Assembly: GCF_003427025.1 (NCBI RefSeq)
Contig: NZ_QVAI01000004.1
Span: 62,001 to 126,000 of the forward strand
Source of the DNA: Jiangella endophytica
GTDB taxonomy: Bacteria > Actinomycetota > Actinomycetes > Jiangellales > Jiangellaceae
DNA length: 64,000 bases
Reading direction: 5' to 3'
Under the pieces are notes generated by a model. The model was given only the letters and a program-made list of their open reading frames with translations, ran no database searches and was not told where the DNA came from. The position numbers and the translations under genes were made by a program. This document shows, piece after piece, positions 1-8,671 of this stretch (position 1 is the stretch's first letter; every line of letters begins with the position of its first letter).

Positions 1-364
1 GGTCCGGCTCGGTCTCCAGCCCCAGCTCGCTCGGCAGCCGCAGCGCCGTTTCCGGGAACGTGGTCGTGGCGTCGGTGAGCGCCGTGACCTCGGCCTCGAC
101 GACCAGCCAGGCGGCGGCGCCGGAGTACTCCAGGCCGCTGGTGGCGACGTCGTCGCGGATCGTCCAGCCCTGCGCGGCCAGCCGCACGGGCCCGACGTCG
201 ACGGCGTCGCCGGCCGCCACCCGCTCAGGGGCCGGCACGGGCGCCTTCGCGAGCCCGCCCGTCAGTACCGTCACCAGCACGGCGACCGGCGGGAGCAGCC
301 AGGCGAGTCGACGCGGCCAGGTGCCGGCGAGGGTCGTGGTGGCGGCGCGGACGGACAGGGGCAT
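1..364 (-). CDS. Membrane-anchored or secreted protein of unknown function, 5' part only
   Basis: The reading frame is open from the start codon to the window edge, so only about the first 121 residues are visible and the stop lies outside. The N-terminus has Arg residues followed by a hydrophobic stretch (about residues 18-34, WLLPPVAVLVTVLTGG), which fits a signal anchor or signal peptide. The exported part is then rich in Val, Ala and acidic residues and looks beta-rich. I do not recognise a family. An upstream ATG at 376 is in frame, but a perfect TATGAT box at 377-372 ends seven bases before the ATG at 364, so a leaderless start at 364 is preferred. It is divergent from the oxidoreductase at 407. 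Confidence 0.6.
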   Translation of the reverse strand, partial: MPLSVRAATTTLAGTWPRRLAWLLPPVAVLVTVLTGGLAKAPVPAPERVAAGDAVDVGPVRLAAQGWTIRDDVATSGLEYSGAAAWLVVEAEVTALTDATTTFPETALRLPSELGLETEPD

Positions 365-371
365 CGGCGGG

Positions 372-399
372 ATCATACGAGACCGGGGCCACGTAGGGT
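372..399. promoter_or_regulatory. Divergent pair of -10 boxes for leaderless transcripts
   Basis: Minus strand TATGAT (377-372) lies seven bases before the ATG at 364. Plus strand TAGGGT (394-399) lies seven bases before the ATG at 407. The two -10 boxes are only about 16 bp apart, so the two promoters must overlap. Assigning function is inference from spacing. Confidence 0.5.
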
Positions 400-406
400 T
401 CGAGAC

Positions 407-1423
407 ATGACCACCTCGCAGCGCACGATCGGCTGGGGCGTCGTCGCCACCGGCTCCATCGCCCACAGCGTCGCCGGCGATCTGCGGCTGCTGGAGCACA
501 GCCGGCTGGCCGCGGTCAGCTCCCGCCGGCTCGACCGCGCCGAGGCGTTCGCCCGCGAGCTCGGCGTCGACCGCGCCTACGACGACGTCCGCGCTCTGGT
601 CGACGACCCCGCGGTCGACGTCGTCTACGTCGCGACGCCGCACGCGCAGCACGGGCCGGTCGTCCAGCTGGCCCTCGACGCCGGCAAGGCGGTGCTGTGC
701 GAGAAGGCGTTCACGACGTCGCTGGCCGACACCACGCGGCTGGCCGAGCTGGCCCGCGAGCGGGGCGTGTTCTGCATGGAGGCCATGTGGACGCGGTTCA
801 ACCCGCTGATCGTGCAACTGCGGCAGCTGGTCGCCGACGGCGCCATCGGCGACGTCCGCGCGGTCTCGGCCGACCTCGGCTTCGTCGCCCCGGCCGACCG
901 CACCGACCGGCTGTGGGACCCGGCGCTGGGCGGCGGCGTGCTGCTCGACGTCGGCATCTACCCGGTCGCGTTCGCGCAGATGCTGCTCGGCGCGCCGTCC
1001 GCGCTGACCGTCACCGGCAGCCTGAACGAGCAGGGCGTCGACAACGAGGCCGGGCTCTTCCTCACCTGGCCCGGGGGCGTACGGGCGCACCTGGACGTGT
1101 CGCTGGTCTCGCCGATCCCCGGATCCGCGCTGGTCATGGGCACCACGGGACGCATCGAGGTGCCGCCGAGGTTCCATGCCGCCACCACCATGCGGCTGGT
1201 GCACGCGCCGGCCCGCGGCGTCGAGGAGACCCAGACGTTCGAGTGGGAGAAGGAGGGCCGCGGCTACGTGCCGATGCTGCGCGCCGTCGCCGAAGCGGTC
1301 CGGCAGGGCCGGACCGAGTGCCCGGAGATGCCGCTCGCGCACACCGTCGAGATCGCCGACATCCTCGAGCAGGCGCTGGCCGGGCTGGGCGTCCGGTATC
1401 CGGAGCCGGCGCCGCTGGGGTGA
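407..1423 (+). CDS. Gfo/Idh/MocA family NAD(P)-dependent oxidoreductase
   Basis: A 338-residue cytosolic dehydrogenase of the glucose-fructose oxidoreductase / inositol dehydrogenase type. The N-terminal Rossmann domain begins GWGVVATGSIAHSVAGDL, a variant of the usual GxGxxA/G motif. It is followed by YVATPHAQHG and the family signature CEKAFTTS (EKP-like, with Ala in place of Pro) near residue 98. The C-terminal half is the usual alpha/beta substrate domain with GGGVLLDVGIYP, which supplies the conserved Asp-xxx-Tyr catalytic region. Length matches the family. The substrate, probably a sugar or polyol, cannot be told. A TAGGGT box seven bases upstream suggests a leaderless mRNA. Its stop overlaps a following GNAT remnant by four bases. 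Confidence 0.9.
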   Translation: MTTSQRTIGWGVVATGSIAHSVAGDLRLLEHSRLAAVSSRRLDRAEAFARELGVDRAYDDVRALVDDPAVDVVYVATPHAQHGPVVQLALDAGKAVLCEKAFTTSLADTTRLAELARERGVFCMEAMWTRFNPLIVQLRQLVADGAIGDVRAVSADLGFVAPADRTDRLWDPALGGGVLLDVGIYPVAFAQMLLGAPSALTVTGSLNEQGVDNEAGLFLTWPGGVRAHLDVSLVSPIPGSALVMGTTGRIEVPPRFHAATTMRLVHAPARGVEETQTFEWEKEGRGYVPMLRAVAEAVRQGRTECPEMPLAHTVEIADILEQALAGLGVRYPEPAPLG

Positions 1424-1707
1424 GCGTCTTGCGGGTCGAACCGCTGACCGACGCGCTGTGGCCGGCGTTCGACGAGCTCATGGCCGACAGCGGCGAACCG
1501 CGACGACGTCCGGGTGGTGCTCGCGGCCGGGCCGCCGCCCGGGCTCGTGCGGCCGGGGCGCCCGCCGTCGAGGCAGATCCGCTGGACGGCGCGGTCTCGC
1601 CCAGCTCCACCAGCACGGGCTACGCGTCGACGTTCGTCCGGGCCGGCTTCCGGGAGATCGCGCGGCGGTCGCCGGAACGGCCGGTCATGCGGCTGGTGTG
1701 GGGCTGA
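1420..1707 (+). pseudogene. Decayed GNAT acetyltransferase, internally deleted
   Basis: The frame starts with GTG overlapping the stop of the oxidoreductase (GTGA). It encodes 95 residues, against about 180-200 for the actinobacterial GNAT family it resembles. The first 27 residues (VEPLTDALWPAFDELM) match the family N-terminus. The last 50 (SPSSTSTGYASTFVRAGF, then ARRSPERPVMRL) match the usual C-terminus. The middle, which should hold the acetyl-CoA loop, is missing or scrambled into Arg/Ala-rich sequence. A piece resembling the family (VLAAGPPPGLVRP) is found in another frame near 1516-1554. This looks like deletion plus frameshift. A short expressed peptide cannot be excluded. Confidence 0.6.
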
Positions 1708-1758
1708 CGGCGTCCGCGTCGCGTGGGTGGACGGCCGTTGCTGCCGTAGGCTCGTGAC

Positions 1759-3270
1759 ATGAGTGCCCGGCGCATCATGGGAATCGAGACCGAGTACGGC
1801 ATCTCGGTGCCCAGCAACCCGGCGGCCAACTCCATGCTGGCCTCGTCGCAGGTGGTCAACGGCTACGCGGCCCAGCGTGCCCATGCGCGGCGGGCGAGGT
1901 GGGACTTCGAGGAGGAGAACCCGCTGCGCGACGCGCGCGGGTTCGAGCTGTCCCGCGGGGGCGCCGACCCCAGCCAGCTCACCGACGAGGAGATCGGGCT
2001 GGCCAACCTGATCCTCACCAACGGCGCCCGGCTCTACGTCGACCACGCCCATCCCGAGTACTCCTCGCCCGAGGTCACCTCGCCGCGCGACGCCGTCATC
2101 TGGGACAAGGCCGGCGAGGCCATCATGGGTGTCGCGGCCACGTGGGCCGGCCGGTTGCCGGGCGCGCAGCCCATCCAGCTGTACAAGAACAACACCGACA
2201 ACAAGGGCGCCTCGTACGGCTGCCACGAGAACTACCTGATGAACCGGTCGACGCCGTTCGCCGACATCGTCCGCCACCTCATTCCGTTCTTCGTCTCCCG
2301 GCAGGTCGTGTGCGGCGCCGGGCGCGTCGGCATCGGGCAGGACGGCAGCGGCCACGGCTTCCAGATCTCGCAGCGCGCCGACTACTTCGAGGTCGAGGTC
2401 GGGCTGGAGACCACCCTCAAGCGGCCGATCATCAACACCCGCGACGAGCCGCACGCCGACCCCGAGCGATACCGCCGCCTGCACGTCATCCTCGGCGACG
2501 CGAACCTCTCGGAGATCTCGACCTACCTCAAGCTCGGCACGACGGCCCTGGTCCTCGCCATGATCGAGGACGGCTTCCTCGTCGGCGACCTCGCGGTGTC
2601 GCGGCCGGTCGGGGCGCTGCACGACGTCTCCCACGACCCCACCCTCGGTCACCTCGTCGAGCTCGCCGACGGCCGCCGCCTCACCGCCGTCCAGCTGCAG
2701 ACCGAGTACGCCGAGCAGGCCCGCAAGTTCGTCGAGGACCGCTACGGCGCCGACGTCGACCCCGTCACCGCCGATGTGCTGGCCCGCTGGGAGGCGACCC
2801 TGCACGCGCTGGCCACCGACCCCATGTCGCTGTCCGACCAGCTCGACTGGGTGGCGAAGCTGGCCCTGCTGCAGTCCTACCGCGACCGCGACGGCATGGA
2901 CTGGACGCACCCGAAGCTGCACCTCATCGACCTCCAGTACGCCGACATCCGCCCGGAGCGGGGGCTCTACCGGCGGCTGGTGGCCAAGGGCCGCATGCAG
3001 CGCCTCATCACCGACCGCGACGTCGACGACGCCGTGCACCTGCCGCCCGAGGACACCCGGGCCTACTTCCGCGGCCGCTGTCTTGACAAGTACGCCGAGT
3101 CCATCGCCGCGGCGTCCTGGGACTCCGTGATCTTCGACCTCCCCGGCCGCGAGGCGCTGCAGCGGGTGCCCACCCTCGACCCCAGCCGCGGCACGAAGGC
3201 CCACGTCGGCGACCTCCTGGACCAGTGCGACACGGCGGGCGACCTCGTCAGCGCACTGACCCAGCGCTGA
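1759..3270 (+). CDS. dop: Depupylase/deamidase Dop
   Basis: Dop removes the small protein Pup from tagged substrates, and in species whose Pup ends in Gln it first deamidates it. The 503-residue protein belongs to the carboxylate-amine ligase (glutamine-synthetase-like) fold shared with PafA. Visible marks are MGIETEYGI at the N-terminus (metal/ATP Glu residues), the insertion at about residues 28-62 that corresponds to the Dop loop absent from Paf[17 protein letters not shown] near residue 140 and [10 protein letters not shown] near 225. It lies upstream of pup, prcB, prcA and pafA, the standard proteasome order, but a 1-kb repeat-filled gap separates it from pup. TAGGCT ends six bases before ATG, so it is probably leaderless. 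The Mpa/ARC ATPase usually found upstream is not in the window. Confidence 0.96.
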   Translation: MSARRIMGIETEYGISVPSNPAANSMLASSQVVNGYAAQRAHARRARWDFEEENPLRDARGFELSRGGADPSQLTDEEIGLANLILTNGARLYVDHAHPEYSSPEVTSPRDAVIWDKAGEAIMGVAATWAGRLPGAQPIQLYKNNTDNKGASYGCHENYLMNRSTPFADIVRHLIPFFVSRQVVCGAGRVGIGQDGSGHGFQISQRADYFEVEVGLETTLKRPIINTRDEPHADPERYRRLHVILGDANLSEISTYLKLGTTALVLAMIEDGFLVGDLAVSRPVGALHDVSHDPTLGHLVELADGRRLTAVQLQTEYAEQARKFVEDRYGADVDPVTADVLARWEATLHALATDPMSLSDQLDWVAKLALLQSYRDRDGMDWTHPKLHLIDLQYADIRPERGLYRRLVAKGRMQRLITDRDVDDAVHLPPEDTRAYFRGRCLDKYAESIAAASWDSVIFDLPGREALQRVPTLDPSRGTKAHVGDLLDQCDTAGDLVSALTQR

Positions 3271-3316
3271 GGTTCTCGGGCTCGGCGCCGGTCGCCGCGG
3301 GTCCGCTGCGGTGGCC

Positions 3317-3490
3317 GTGGGTTGCCGCGTTCGCCGCTGTGCGGCCGTTGGCCGTCCCCCTGCTGCCCATTTCTTCGCCGCGGCACCGCGCCTCAAGCGA
3401 AGCCGAATGGCGCTTCGCGCGCGGGACACCGCTTGACCCGCGGCGCCGCGGGTCAGGAACGGGCAGCTATCAGGGGGATTGGGAAGTGCG
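3317..3490 (+). repeat. Repeat family I, copy A
   Basis: This non-coding block is recognisably the same as 3928-4110 (reverse strand) and 41798-41976, and a deleted version lies at 57439-57512. Shared landmarks in order are GTCCCCCTGCTGCCCATT, CACCGCGCCTC, GCGCTTCGCGC, CGCTTGACCC and CAGGGGGA. The two ends are inverted (TCCCCCTG..CTGCCC against GGGCAG..CAGGGGGA), so the element can fold on itself. Copy A also has a perfect 20-bp palindrome at its GACCCGCGGC centre. No protein is encoded. Confidence 0.75.
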
Positions 3491-3817
3491 GTCACAGCCC
3501 GCCCGGTGCACCGTCCGCCGCCCAGCGCGGCGTTCGCCGTTGCCCGGGTTCGTGCCGATGGCAGTGGGCCCGTCCTCGATACGGGGGTCGCGTTTGGGGC
3601 GCCGTTGGAGGCCGGTTCTCGTGGTTCTGGCTATCGAGGTCGATTCTGGGTGCCGTTTGGGCTGCGGGTGGTGGTGGGCGGCACGGCGCCGTTGGCTTCA
3701 CTCGTGTGGCGTGCACTTCACCCGCCGTGGCGCCGGATGACGGCCGTTGTCGGCGGCCATGCGGTCCTGGCGCGGGTGAGGTGCCCCGGCGCGCGTGAAG
3801 CCACCCCCCGGGCGGCT

Positions 3818-3878
3818 GTTGATCATGGAGAAATCGGGGTTCCGGCGCACTGGGAACCCCGATTTCTCCATGATCAAC
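3818..3878. terminator. Perfect 26-bp hairpin (repeat family III)
   Basis: The arms 3818-3843 and 3853-3878 are perfectly complementary over 26 bases around a 9-base loop. The outer ends read GTTGATCATGGAG. Very similar hairpins lie at 11003-11062 and 20383-20453. There is no clear U-tract, so if it ends transcription it would do so as the long-stem type common in high-GC actinobacteria. It could instead be a mobile palindromic repeat. Confidence 0.6.
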
Positions 3879-3927
3879 TTGGTGATGGGGGGCCACGACG
3901 GGCCAGCATCACGGCGGCGAACCCCAA

Positions 3928-4110
3928 GGCGTGCCCAGACTTCCCCCGGATAGGTGCCCGTACTTGGCCGCGGGACCGTGGGTCAAGCGGACCTTCGCCG
4001 CGCGAAGCGCCCCACAAGTCCGCTCGAGGCGCGGTGGCGCGGCTGAGAGAATGGGCGCCAGGGGGACGGCCCACTGCCGCAAAGCGGCGAACGGTCGGCC
4101 AACCCACGGA
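3928..4110 (-). repeat. Repeat family I, copy A' (inverted relative to copy A)
   Basis: Read on the minus strand, this block follows copy A from GTGGGTTGGCC through GGGCCGTCCCCCTGGCGCCC, CACCGCGCCTCGAGCGGAC, GGGCGCTTCGCGC and CGCTTGACCCACGG to CCGGGGGAAG. Copies A and A' therefore form a large imperfect inverted repeat flanking the 61-bp hairpin. Confidence 0.75.
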
Positions 4111-4282
4111 ACGCCTGGCGAACGCCGAGTTGGCCGGGGGAACGCCGAGTCGACCCCGCCCGGAGTCGGTTGCGCTGTCGGCGTAAGAAGAAAATCTCTG
4201 CCCCGATCCGGCGTCCCGGGGCGGCAAGATGTCACCACTCCTGGATAGGGTCGTTCTCAAGGCGACCAGGTGGAGGTTGGCG

Positions 4283-4492
4283 ATGGCGCGTGAGACGACC
4301 GGTGGTCACAAGCAGACCCGGAAGAACGAGGACGCCGAGGACACCGCGGCGACCGAGTCGAGCGAAGAGCTCAAGGAGCGACAGGACAAGATCGACGACG
4401 ACGTCGACTCCATCCTCGACGAGATCGACGAGGTGCTGGAGGAGAACGCCGAGGACTTCGTCCGTTCGTTCGTGCAGAAGGGTGGAGAGTAA
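4283..4492 (+). CDS. pup: Prokaryotic ubiquitin-like protein Pup
   Basis: Pup is attached through its C-terminal Glu to lysines of target proteins by PafA, marking them for the proteasome. The 69-residue product is acidic and largely disordered, with the coiled-coil-forming middle that binds the Mpa/ARC ATPase (about residues 28-55) and the end FVQKGGE. The last residue is Glu, encoded as such (GAG then TAA). Many actinobacterial Pups end in Gln and need deamidation by Dop first; this one would not. The start at 4283 has an AGGAGG-like site (GGAGG at 4272) at good spacing and gives the usual 64-70 residue length; an upstream in-frame ATG at 4229 would add 18 unusual residues. prcB starts directly at the next base. 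Confidence 0.96.
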   Translation: MARETTGGHKQTRKNEDAEDTAATESSEELKERQDKIDDDVDSILDEIDEVLEENAEDFVRSFVQKGGE

Positions 4493-5335
4493 GTGGTTGA
4501 TGTCTCGCGTATCGGCAGCCTGCCGGCGGAGTTCCTGACTCCGGGGACGTCGTCGTTCACCGAGTTCCTGCGGCTGTACTCACCCGAGTTGCTGCCGGGG
4601 AACCGGGTTCCGGCGGGCGCCGATCTCGGTGGTCTCTCCCCGCACGCCACCACGCTGGTGGCCACCACGTTCGTGGGCGGGGTGGTCATGGCCGGCGACC
4701 GGCGGGCCACCATGGGCAACATGATCGCCCAGCGCGACATCCAGAAGGTCTTCCAGGCCGACGAGTACTCGGCGGTCGGCATGGCCGGCTCGGCCGGGCT
4801 GGGCCTCGAGCTGATCCGGTTGTTCCAGCTCGAGTTGGAACACTACGAGAAGATCGAGGGCACGGTGCTGTCCCTCGAGGGCAAGGCCAACCGGCTGTCG
4901 CACATGATCCGCGGCAACCTCGGCATGGCCATGCAGGGCCTCGCGGTCGTGCCGCTGTTCGCCGGGTACGACCTCGCTACCGGCGGCGGCCGCATCTACT
5001 CCTACGACGTCACCGGCGGGCGCTACGAGGAGCACCAGTTCTTCTCCGTCGGGTCCGGCTCGGTGTTCGCTCGCGGCGCACTGAAGAAGCTCTACCGCGA
5101 CGACCTCACGGCCGACGACGCCATCGCGGTCACCGTCCAGGCGCTGTACGACGCCGCCGACGACGACTCCGCGACCGGCGGGCCCGACCTGCAGCGGCGC
5201 ATCTTCCCCATCGTGGCGGTGGTCGACGAGACCGGCTACCGGCAGCGCGACGAGCAGGCCGTCGCGCAGATCGTCGAAGAGGTCGTCGCCGGCCGCGAGA
5301 TCCGGCCCGACGGCCCGGTCGCGCCGCTGCGCTGA
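4493..5335 (+). CDS. prcB: 20S proteasome beta subunit
   Basis: PrcB forms the two inner heptameric rings and carries the proteolytic active site. The 280-residue precursor has a propeptide of about 52 residues, removed before Thr53 ([10 protein letters not shown]) to free the catalytic N-terminal threonine. Conserved sequences include [12 protein letters not shown] (with the Asp and Lys/Arg positions of Ntn hydrolases), [17 protein letters not shown] and [16 protein letters not shown], all typical of mycobacterial PrcB. It starts with GTG immediately after the pup stop codon, so translation is probably coupled. prcA follows after 44 bases. Confidence 0.96.
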   Translation: MVDVSRIGSLPAEFLTPGTSSFTEFLRLYSPELLPGNRVPAGADLGGLSPHATTLVATTFVGGVVMAGDRRATMGNMIAQRDIQKVFQADEYSAVGMAGSAGLGLELIRLFQLELEHYEKIEGTVLSLEGKANRLSHMIRGNLGMAMQGLAVVPLFAGYDLATGGGRIYSYDVTGGRYEEHQFFSVGSGSVFARGALKKLYRDDLTADDAIAVTVQALYDAADDDSATGGPDLQRRIFPIVAVVDETGYRQRDEQAVAQIVEEVVAGREIRPDGPVAPLR

Positions 5336-5379
5336 CCGGCCACCACCCCAGCACCCAGCCCGCAGGAGAGGAATCGTCG

Positions 5380-6120
5380 GTGTCGATGCAGTTCGGATAC
5401 GTCTCGCCCGAGCAGATCATGAAGGACCGGGCCGACTACGCCCGCAAGGGCATCGCCCGCGGCCGGTCGGTCATCGTGATCCAGTACGCGGGCGGCATCC
5501 TGTTCGCTGCCGAGAGCCCGTCGCCGTCGTTGCACAAGATCAGCGAGATCTACGACCGCATCGCGTTCGCCGCGGTCGGCAAGTACAACGAGTTCGAGAA
5601 CCTCCGCCAGGCCGGCGTGCGCATGGCTGACCTGCGGGGCTTCTCCTACGACCGCGTCGACGTGTCGGGGCGGGCGCTGGCCAACGTGTACGCGCAGACG
5701 CTGGGGACGATCTTCACCCAGGACCCGAAGCCGTACGAGGTCGAGCTGGTGGTGGCCGAGGTCGGGCAGACCATCGAGACCGACCAGATCTACCGCATCA
5801 CCTACGACGGCTCGGTGGCCGCCGACAGCGGCTACTCCGTCATGGGCGGCGCCGCCGAGCAGGTCGGCCGCTACGTCGGCGAGCACTTCACCGAGGGTGC
5901 GTCGCTCGAGGGTTCGCTGCGGCTGGCCGTCGACGCGCTGGGCCGCGACACCGACGAGCCGCGGCAGCTGGTGCCCGCGTCGCTCGAGGTCGCGGTGCTC
6001 GACCGCGAGCGCCCGCGGCGCACGTTCCGGCGGCTCAGTGGGCCGGTCCTCGACTCGTTGCTCGACCGTGGCGGTTCCGACACCCCGCCACAGGCCGACT
6101 CCGAGGGCTCGGGCGACTAG
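5380..6120 (+). CDS. prcA: 20S proteasome alpha subunit
   Basis: PrcA builds the outer gating rings that dock the Pup-binding ATPase. The 246-residue protein has the expected [21 protein letters not shown]-terminal gate region, [30 protein letters not shown] and the [20 protein letters not shown] block shared with mycobacterial PrcA. The C-terminus is an acidic tail. GTG at 5380 has an AGGAGAGG site nine bases upstream; an ATG two codons later is equally possible. The stop codon TAG forms the first half of a TAGGCT box that precedes pafA. Confidence 0.96.
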   Translation: MSMQFGYVSPEQIMKDRADYARKGIARGRSVIVIQYAGGILFAAESPSPSLHKISEIYDRIAFAAVGKYNEFENLRQAGVRMADLRGFSYDRVDVSGRALANVYAQTLGTIFTQDPKPYEVELVVAEVGQTIETDQIYRITYDGSVAADSGYSVMGGAAEQVGRYVGEHFTEGASLEGSLRLAVDALGRDTDEPRQLVPASLEVAVLDRERPRRTFRRLSGPVLDSLLDRGGSDTPPQADSEGSGD

Positions 6121-6129
6121 GCTCGAACC

Positions 6130-7491
6130 ATGGATCGCCGCATCTTCGGTCTCGAGAACGAGTACGGCGTCACGTGCACGTTCCGCGGGCAGCGGCGGCT
6201 GTCGCCCGACGAGGTCGCCCGCTACCTGTTCCGCCGGGTCGTCACGTGGGGCCGCAGCAGCAACGTCTTCCTGTCCAACGGTGCGCGTCTGTACCTCGAC
6301 GTCGGCAGCCATCCCGAGTACGCCACGCCCGAGTGCGACAGCATCACCGACCTCGTCACGCACGACAAGGCCGGTGAGCGGGTCCTCGAAGGGCTGCTGG
6401 TCGACGCCGAGAAGCGGCTGGCCGAAGAGGGCATCGCCGGCGATGTCTATCTGTTCAAGAACAACACCGACTCCGCCGGCAACTCCTACGGCTGCCACGA
6501 GAACTACCTGGTCGGACGGCATGGTGAGTTCTCCCGGCTGGCCGACATCCTGATCCCGTTCCTGGTCACCCGGCAGATCATCTGCGGCGCCGGCAAGGTG
6601 CTGCAGACGCCGCGGGGCGCGGTGTTCGCCGTCAGCCAGCGGGCCGAGCACATCTGGGAGGGCGTCTCGAGCGCCACCACCCGCAGCCGGCCCATCATCA
6701 ACACCCGCGACGAGCCGCACGCCGACGCCGAGCGCTACCGCCGGCTGCACGTCATCGTCGGCGACTCCAACATGAACGAGTGCACCACGCTGCTGAAGGT
6801 GGGTGCCACCGACCTCGTGCTGCGCATGATCGAGGCCGGTGTGGGGCTGCGCGACATGACGCTGGAGAACCCCATCCGGGCCATCCGCGAGATCAGCCAC
6901 GACCTCACCGGCCGCCGCAAGGTCCGGCTGGCCGGCGGGCGCGAGGCGTCCGCGCTGGAGATCCAGGAGGAGTACTTCACCAAGGCCCGCGACTTCGTCG
7001 AGCGCCGCGAGCTGGCCACGCCGGCCATCCAGCGGGTGCTCGAGCTGTGGGAGCGCACCATCAAGGCCATCGACTCCGCCGACCTCTCGCTGGTCGAGGG
7101 CGAGATCGACTGGGTGACGAAGTACCGCCTCATCGAGCGCTACCGCGCGAAGCACAACATGACGCTGACCCACCCGCGGGTCGCGCAGCTCGACCTCGCC
7201 TACCACGACATCCACCGTGGTCGCGGCCTGTACTACCTGCTCGAGAAGCGCGGCCAGGTGCAGCGGGTGGCGCGCGACGTCGAGATCTTCGAGGCCAAGT
7301 CGGTGCCGCCGCAGACCACCCGCGCGAAGTTGCGCGGCGAGTTCATCAAGCGGGCCCAGGAGCGCCGCCGCGACTTCACCGTCGACTGGGTGCATCTGAA
7401 GCTCAACGACCAGGCACAACGTACGGTGTTGTGCAAGGACCCGTTCCGGTCCGTCGACGAGAGGGTCGCTCGCCTCATCGAGGGCATGTGA
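6130..7491 (+). CDS. pafA: Pup--protein ligase PafA
   Basis: PafA phosphorylates the C-terminal Glu of Pup with ATP and joins it to substrate lysines. It has 453 residues, the family length, with FGLENEYGV at the N-terminus (metal-binding Glu), [19 protein letters not shown] near residue 117, [10 protein letters not shown] near 190 and [11 protein letters not shown] near 330. It lacks the Dop loop found in the gene at 1759, which separates the two paralogues. A TAGGCT box (6118-6123) that includes the prcA stop codon ends six bases before ATG, so pafA probably has its own leaderless transcript in addition to read-through from prcBA. Confidence 0.96.
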   Translation: MDRRIFGLENEYGVTCTFRGQRRLSPDEVARYLFRRVVTWGRSSNVFLSNGARLYLDVGSHPEYATPECDSITDLVTHDKAGERVLEGLLVDAEKRLAEEGIAGDVYLFKNNTDSAGNSYGCHENYLVGRHGEFSRLADILIPFLVTRQIICGAGKVLQTPRGAVFAVSQRAEHIWEGVSSATTRSRPIINTRDEPHADAERYRRLHVIVGDSNMNECTTLLKVGATDLVLRMIEAGVGLRDMTLENPIRAIREISHDLTGRRKVRLAGGREASALEIQEEYFTKARDFVERRELATPAIQRVLELWERTIKAIDSADLSLVEGEIDWVTKYRLIERYRAKHNMTLTHPRVAQLDLAYHDIHRGRGLYYLLEKRGQVQRVARDVEIFEAKSVPPQTTRAKLRGEFIKRAQERRRDFTVDWVHLKLNDQAQRTVLCKDPFRSVDERVARLIEGM

Positions 7492-7600
7492 GCGTAAGCT
7501 GCCTGCCGCAGCCCGTTCAGGTAGTTCTCAGGTGCAGCGCTTAGGGTTGCCGTTTCGTCGGACCACACAGCCCGCGATAGAGATGAAGGACTAGTTCACC

Positions 7601-8671
7601 GTGCGCAGACGACAGGCTCTGGCCGCTCTGATCGTGTCATCCGCCCTCGCGCTCTCCGCCTGCGGGGGCGACGACGGCGGCGACGGCGACTCCACCGCCA
7701 CCACGGACCTGGGCGTCGAGGTCTCCGGCGCGCAGGGCGAGAAGCCGACGCTCACCATCCCTGACGAGGACCCGCCCGAGGACCTGCAGATCGAGGTCAT
7801 CGACGAGGGCGACGGCGACGAGGTCGGCGAGAACGACGTCGTGGTGGCCAACTACCTCGGCCAGACGTGGGCGCCGCGGCCCCCGGCCTCGGACGCCCCG
7901 GTCGAGCCGCCCGCCGACGACCCCGCCGCGAGCGAGACTCCCGCCGAGGGCGACGTCGGCGGTGCCACCACGCCCGACGCCGAGGCCAGCGCCGACCCGT
8001 CGGCCGACGCGGGCTCCGGTGACGCCGAGCCGTACGTCTTCGACAACTCCTACGACCGCGGCAGCGCGGCCAGCTTCTCGCTGAACCAGGTCATCGACGG
8101 CTGGAAGGAGGGCCTGGCCGGCCAGACCGTCGGCTCCCGCGTCCTGCTGTCGATCCCGCCGGACCAGGGCTACGGCGCCCAGGAGGGCCACGACCTCCAG
8201 AACGACACGCTGGTCTTCGTGGTCGACATCGTCGACTCCATCGACCCCACCGCGCACGCGTCCGGTGAGGCCGTCGCCGACCTCCCCGCGGGCCTGCCCA
8301 CCGTCACCGACGGCGAGGACGGCACCGCGCCGACGCTGGACTTCGCCAGCGCCACGCCGCCCGAGGCCTCCGACTCCACGCTGGTCATCACCGGCGACGG
8401 CGACGAGTTGGGCCCGAACCTGGTGGTCAACATGGTCCAGGCGTCCTACCCGGACGGCGCCGACGTCATCACGACGTGGGACGAGGGCCAGGCGCCGCTG
8501 ACGCTGGCCGCCGAGCAACTGGCCGGCATCCCCGGCCTGGCCGAGGCGCTCACCGGCGGCACGGTCGGCAGCCGCGTGGTCAGCCGCATCTCCGCCACCG
8601 ACAACGCCAACGCCGACGGCACCGAAGGTACGCCGCTGGTGCTGGTCATCGACGTCATCGGGAGTTACTGA
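7601..8671 (+). CDS. FKBP-type peptidyl-prolyl isomerase lipoprotein with two FKBP-like domains
   Basis: A secreted lipoprotein of 356 residues, likely to help proteins fold outside the membrane. The N-terminus has RRRQ, a hydrophobic core and the lipobox LSAC with Cys at residue 21, then a Gly/Asp-rich linker. The first FKBP domain (about residues 65-215) keeps VVANYLGQTW, FSLNQVIDGWKEGLAG, GSRVLLSIPPDQGYG and LVFVVDI. It is interrupted by a roughly 60-residue Pro/Ala/Asp/Glu-rich insertion at about 88-145. The second domain (about 235-356) is degenerate (ASYPDGADVITTWDEG, GTVGSRVV) and probably not catalytic. Start is GTG after GAAGGA. The stop overlaps the next FKBP gene (TGATG). Confidence 0.88.
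   Translation: MRRRQALAALIVSSALALSACGGDDGGDGDSTATTDLGVEVSGAQGEKPTLTIPDEDPPEDLQIEVIDEGDGDEVGENDVVVANYLGQTWAPRPPASDAPVEPPADDPAASETPAEGDVGGATTPDAEASADPSADAGSGDAEPYVFDNSYDRGSAASFSLNQVIDGWKEGLAGQTVGSRVLLSIPPDQGYGAQEGHDLQNDTLVFVVDIVDSIDPTAHASGEAVADLPAGLPTVTDGEDGTAPTLDFASATPPEASDSTLVITGDGDELGPNLVVNMVQASYPDGADVITTWDEGQAPLTLAAEQLAGIPGLAEALTGGTVGSRVVSRISATDNANADGTEGTPLVLVIDVIGSY

Larger units (their letters stand above)
3271..4282. other. 1-kb non-coding gap between dop and pup, filled with repeats
   Basis: No open frame here has a start, codon bias and sequence that look like a gene. The gap contains a plus-oriented copy of repeat family I (3317-3490), a perfect 26-bp hairpin (3818-3878) and a second family I copy in the opposite orientation (3928-4110). 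The roughly 320 bases between 3491 and 3817 hold nothing I recognise. A candidate -10 box for pup, TAGGGT, is at 4246-4251. Confidence 0.7.

Noticed and set aside
3479..4186. Open frames of 130-235 codons in the dop-pup gap
   Set aside because: They run through the family I repeats and the hairpin, lack ribosome sites and resemble no protein; the same DNA recurs elsewhere in another frame.
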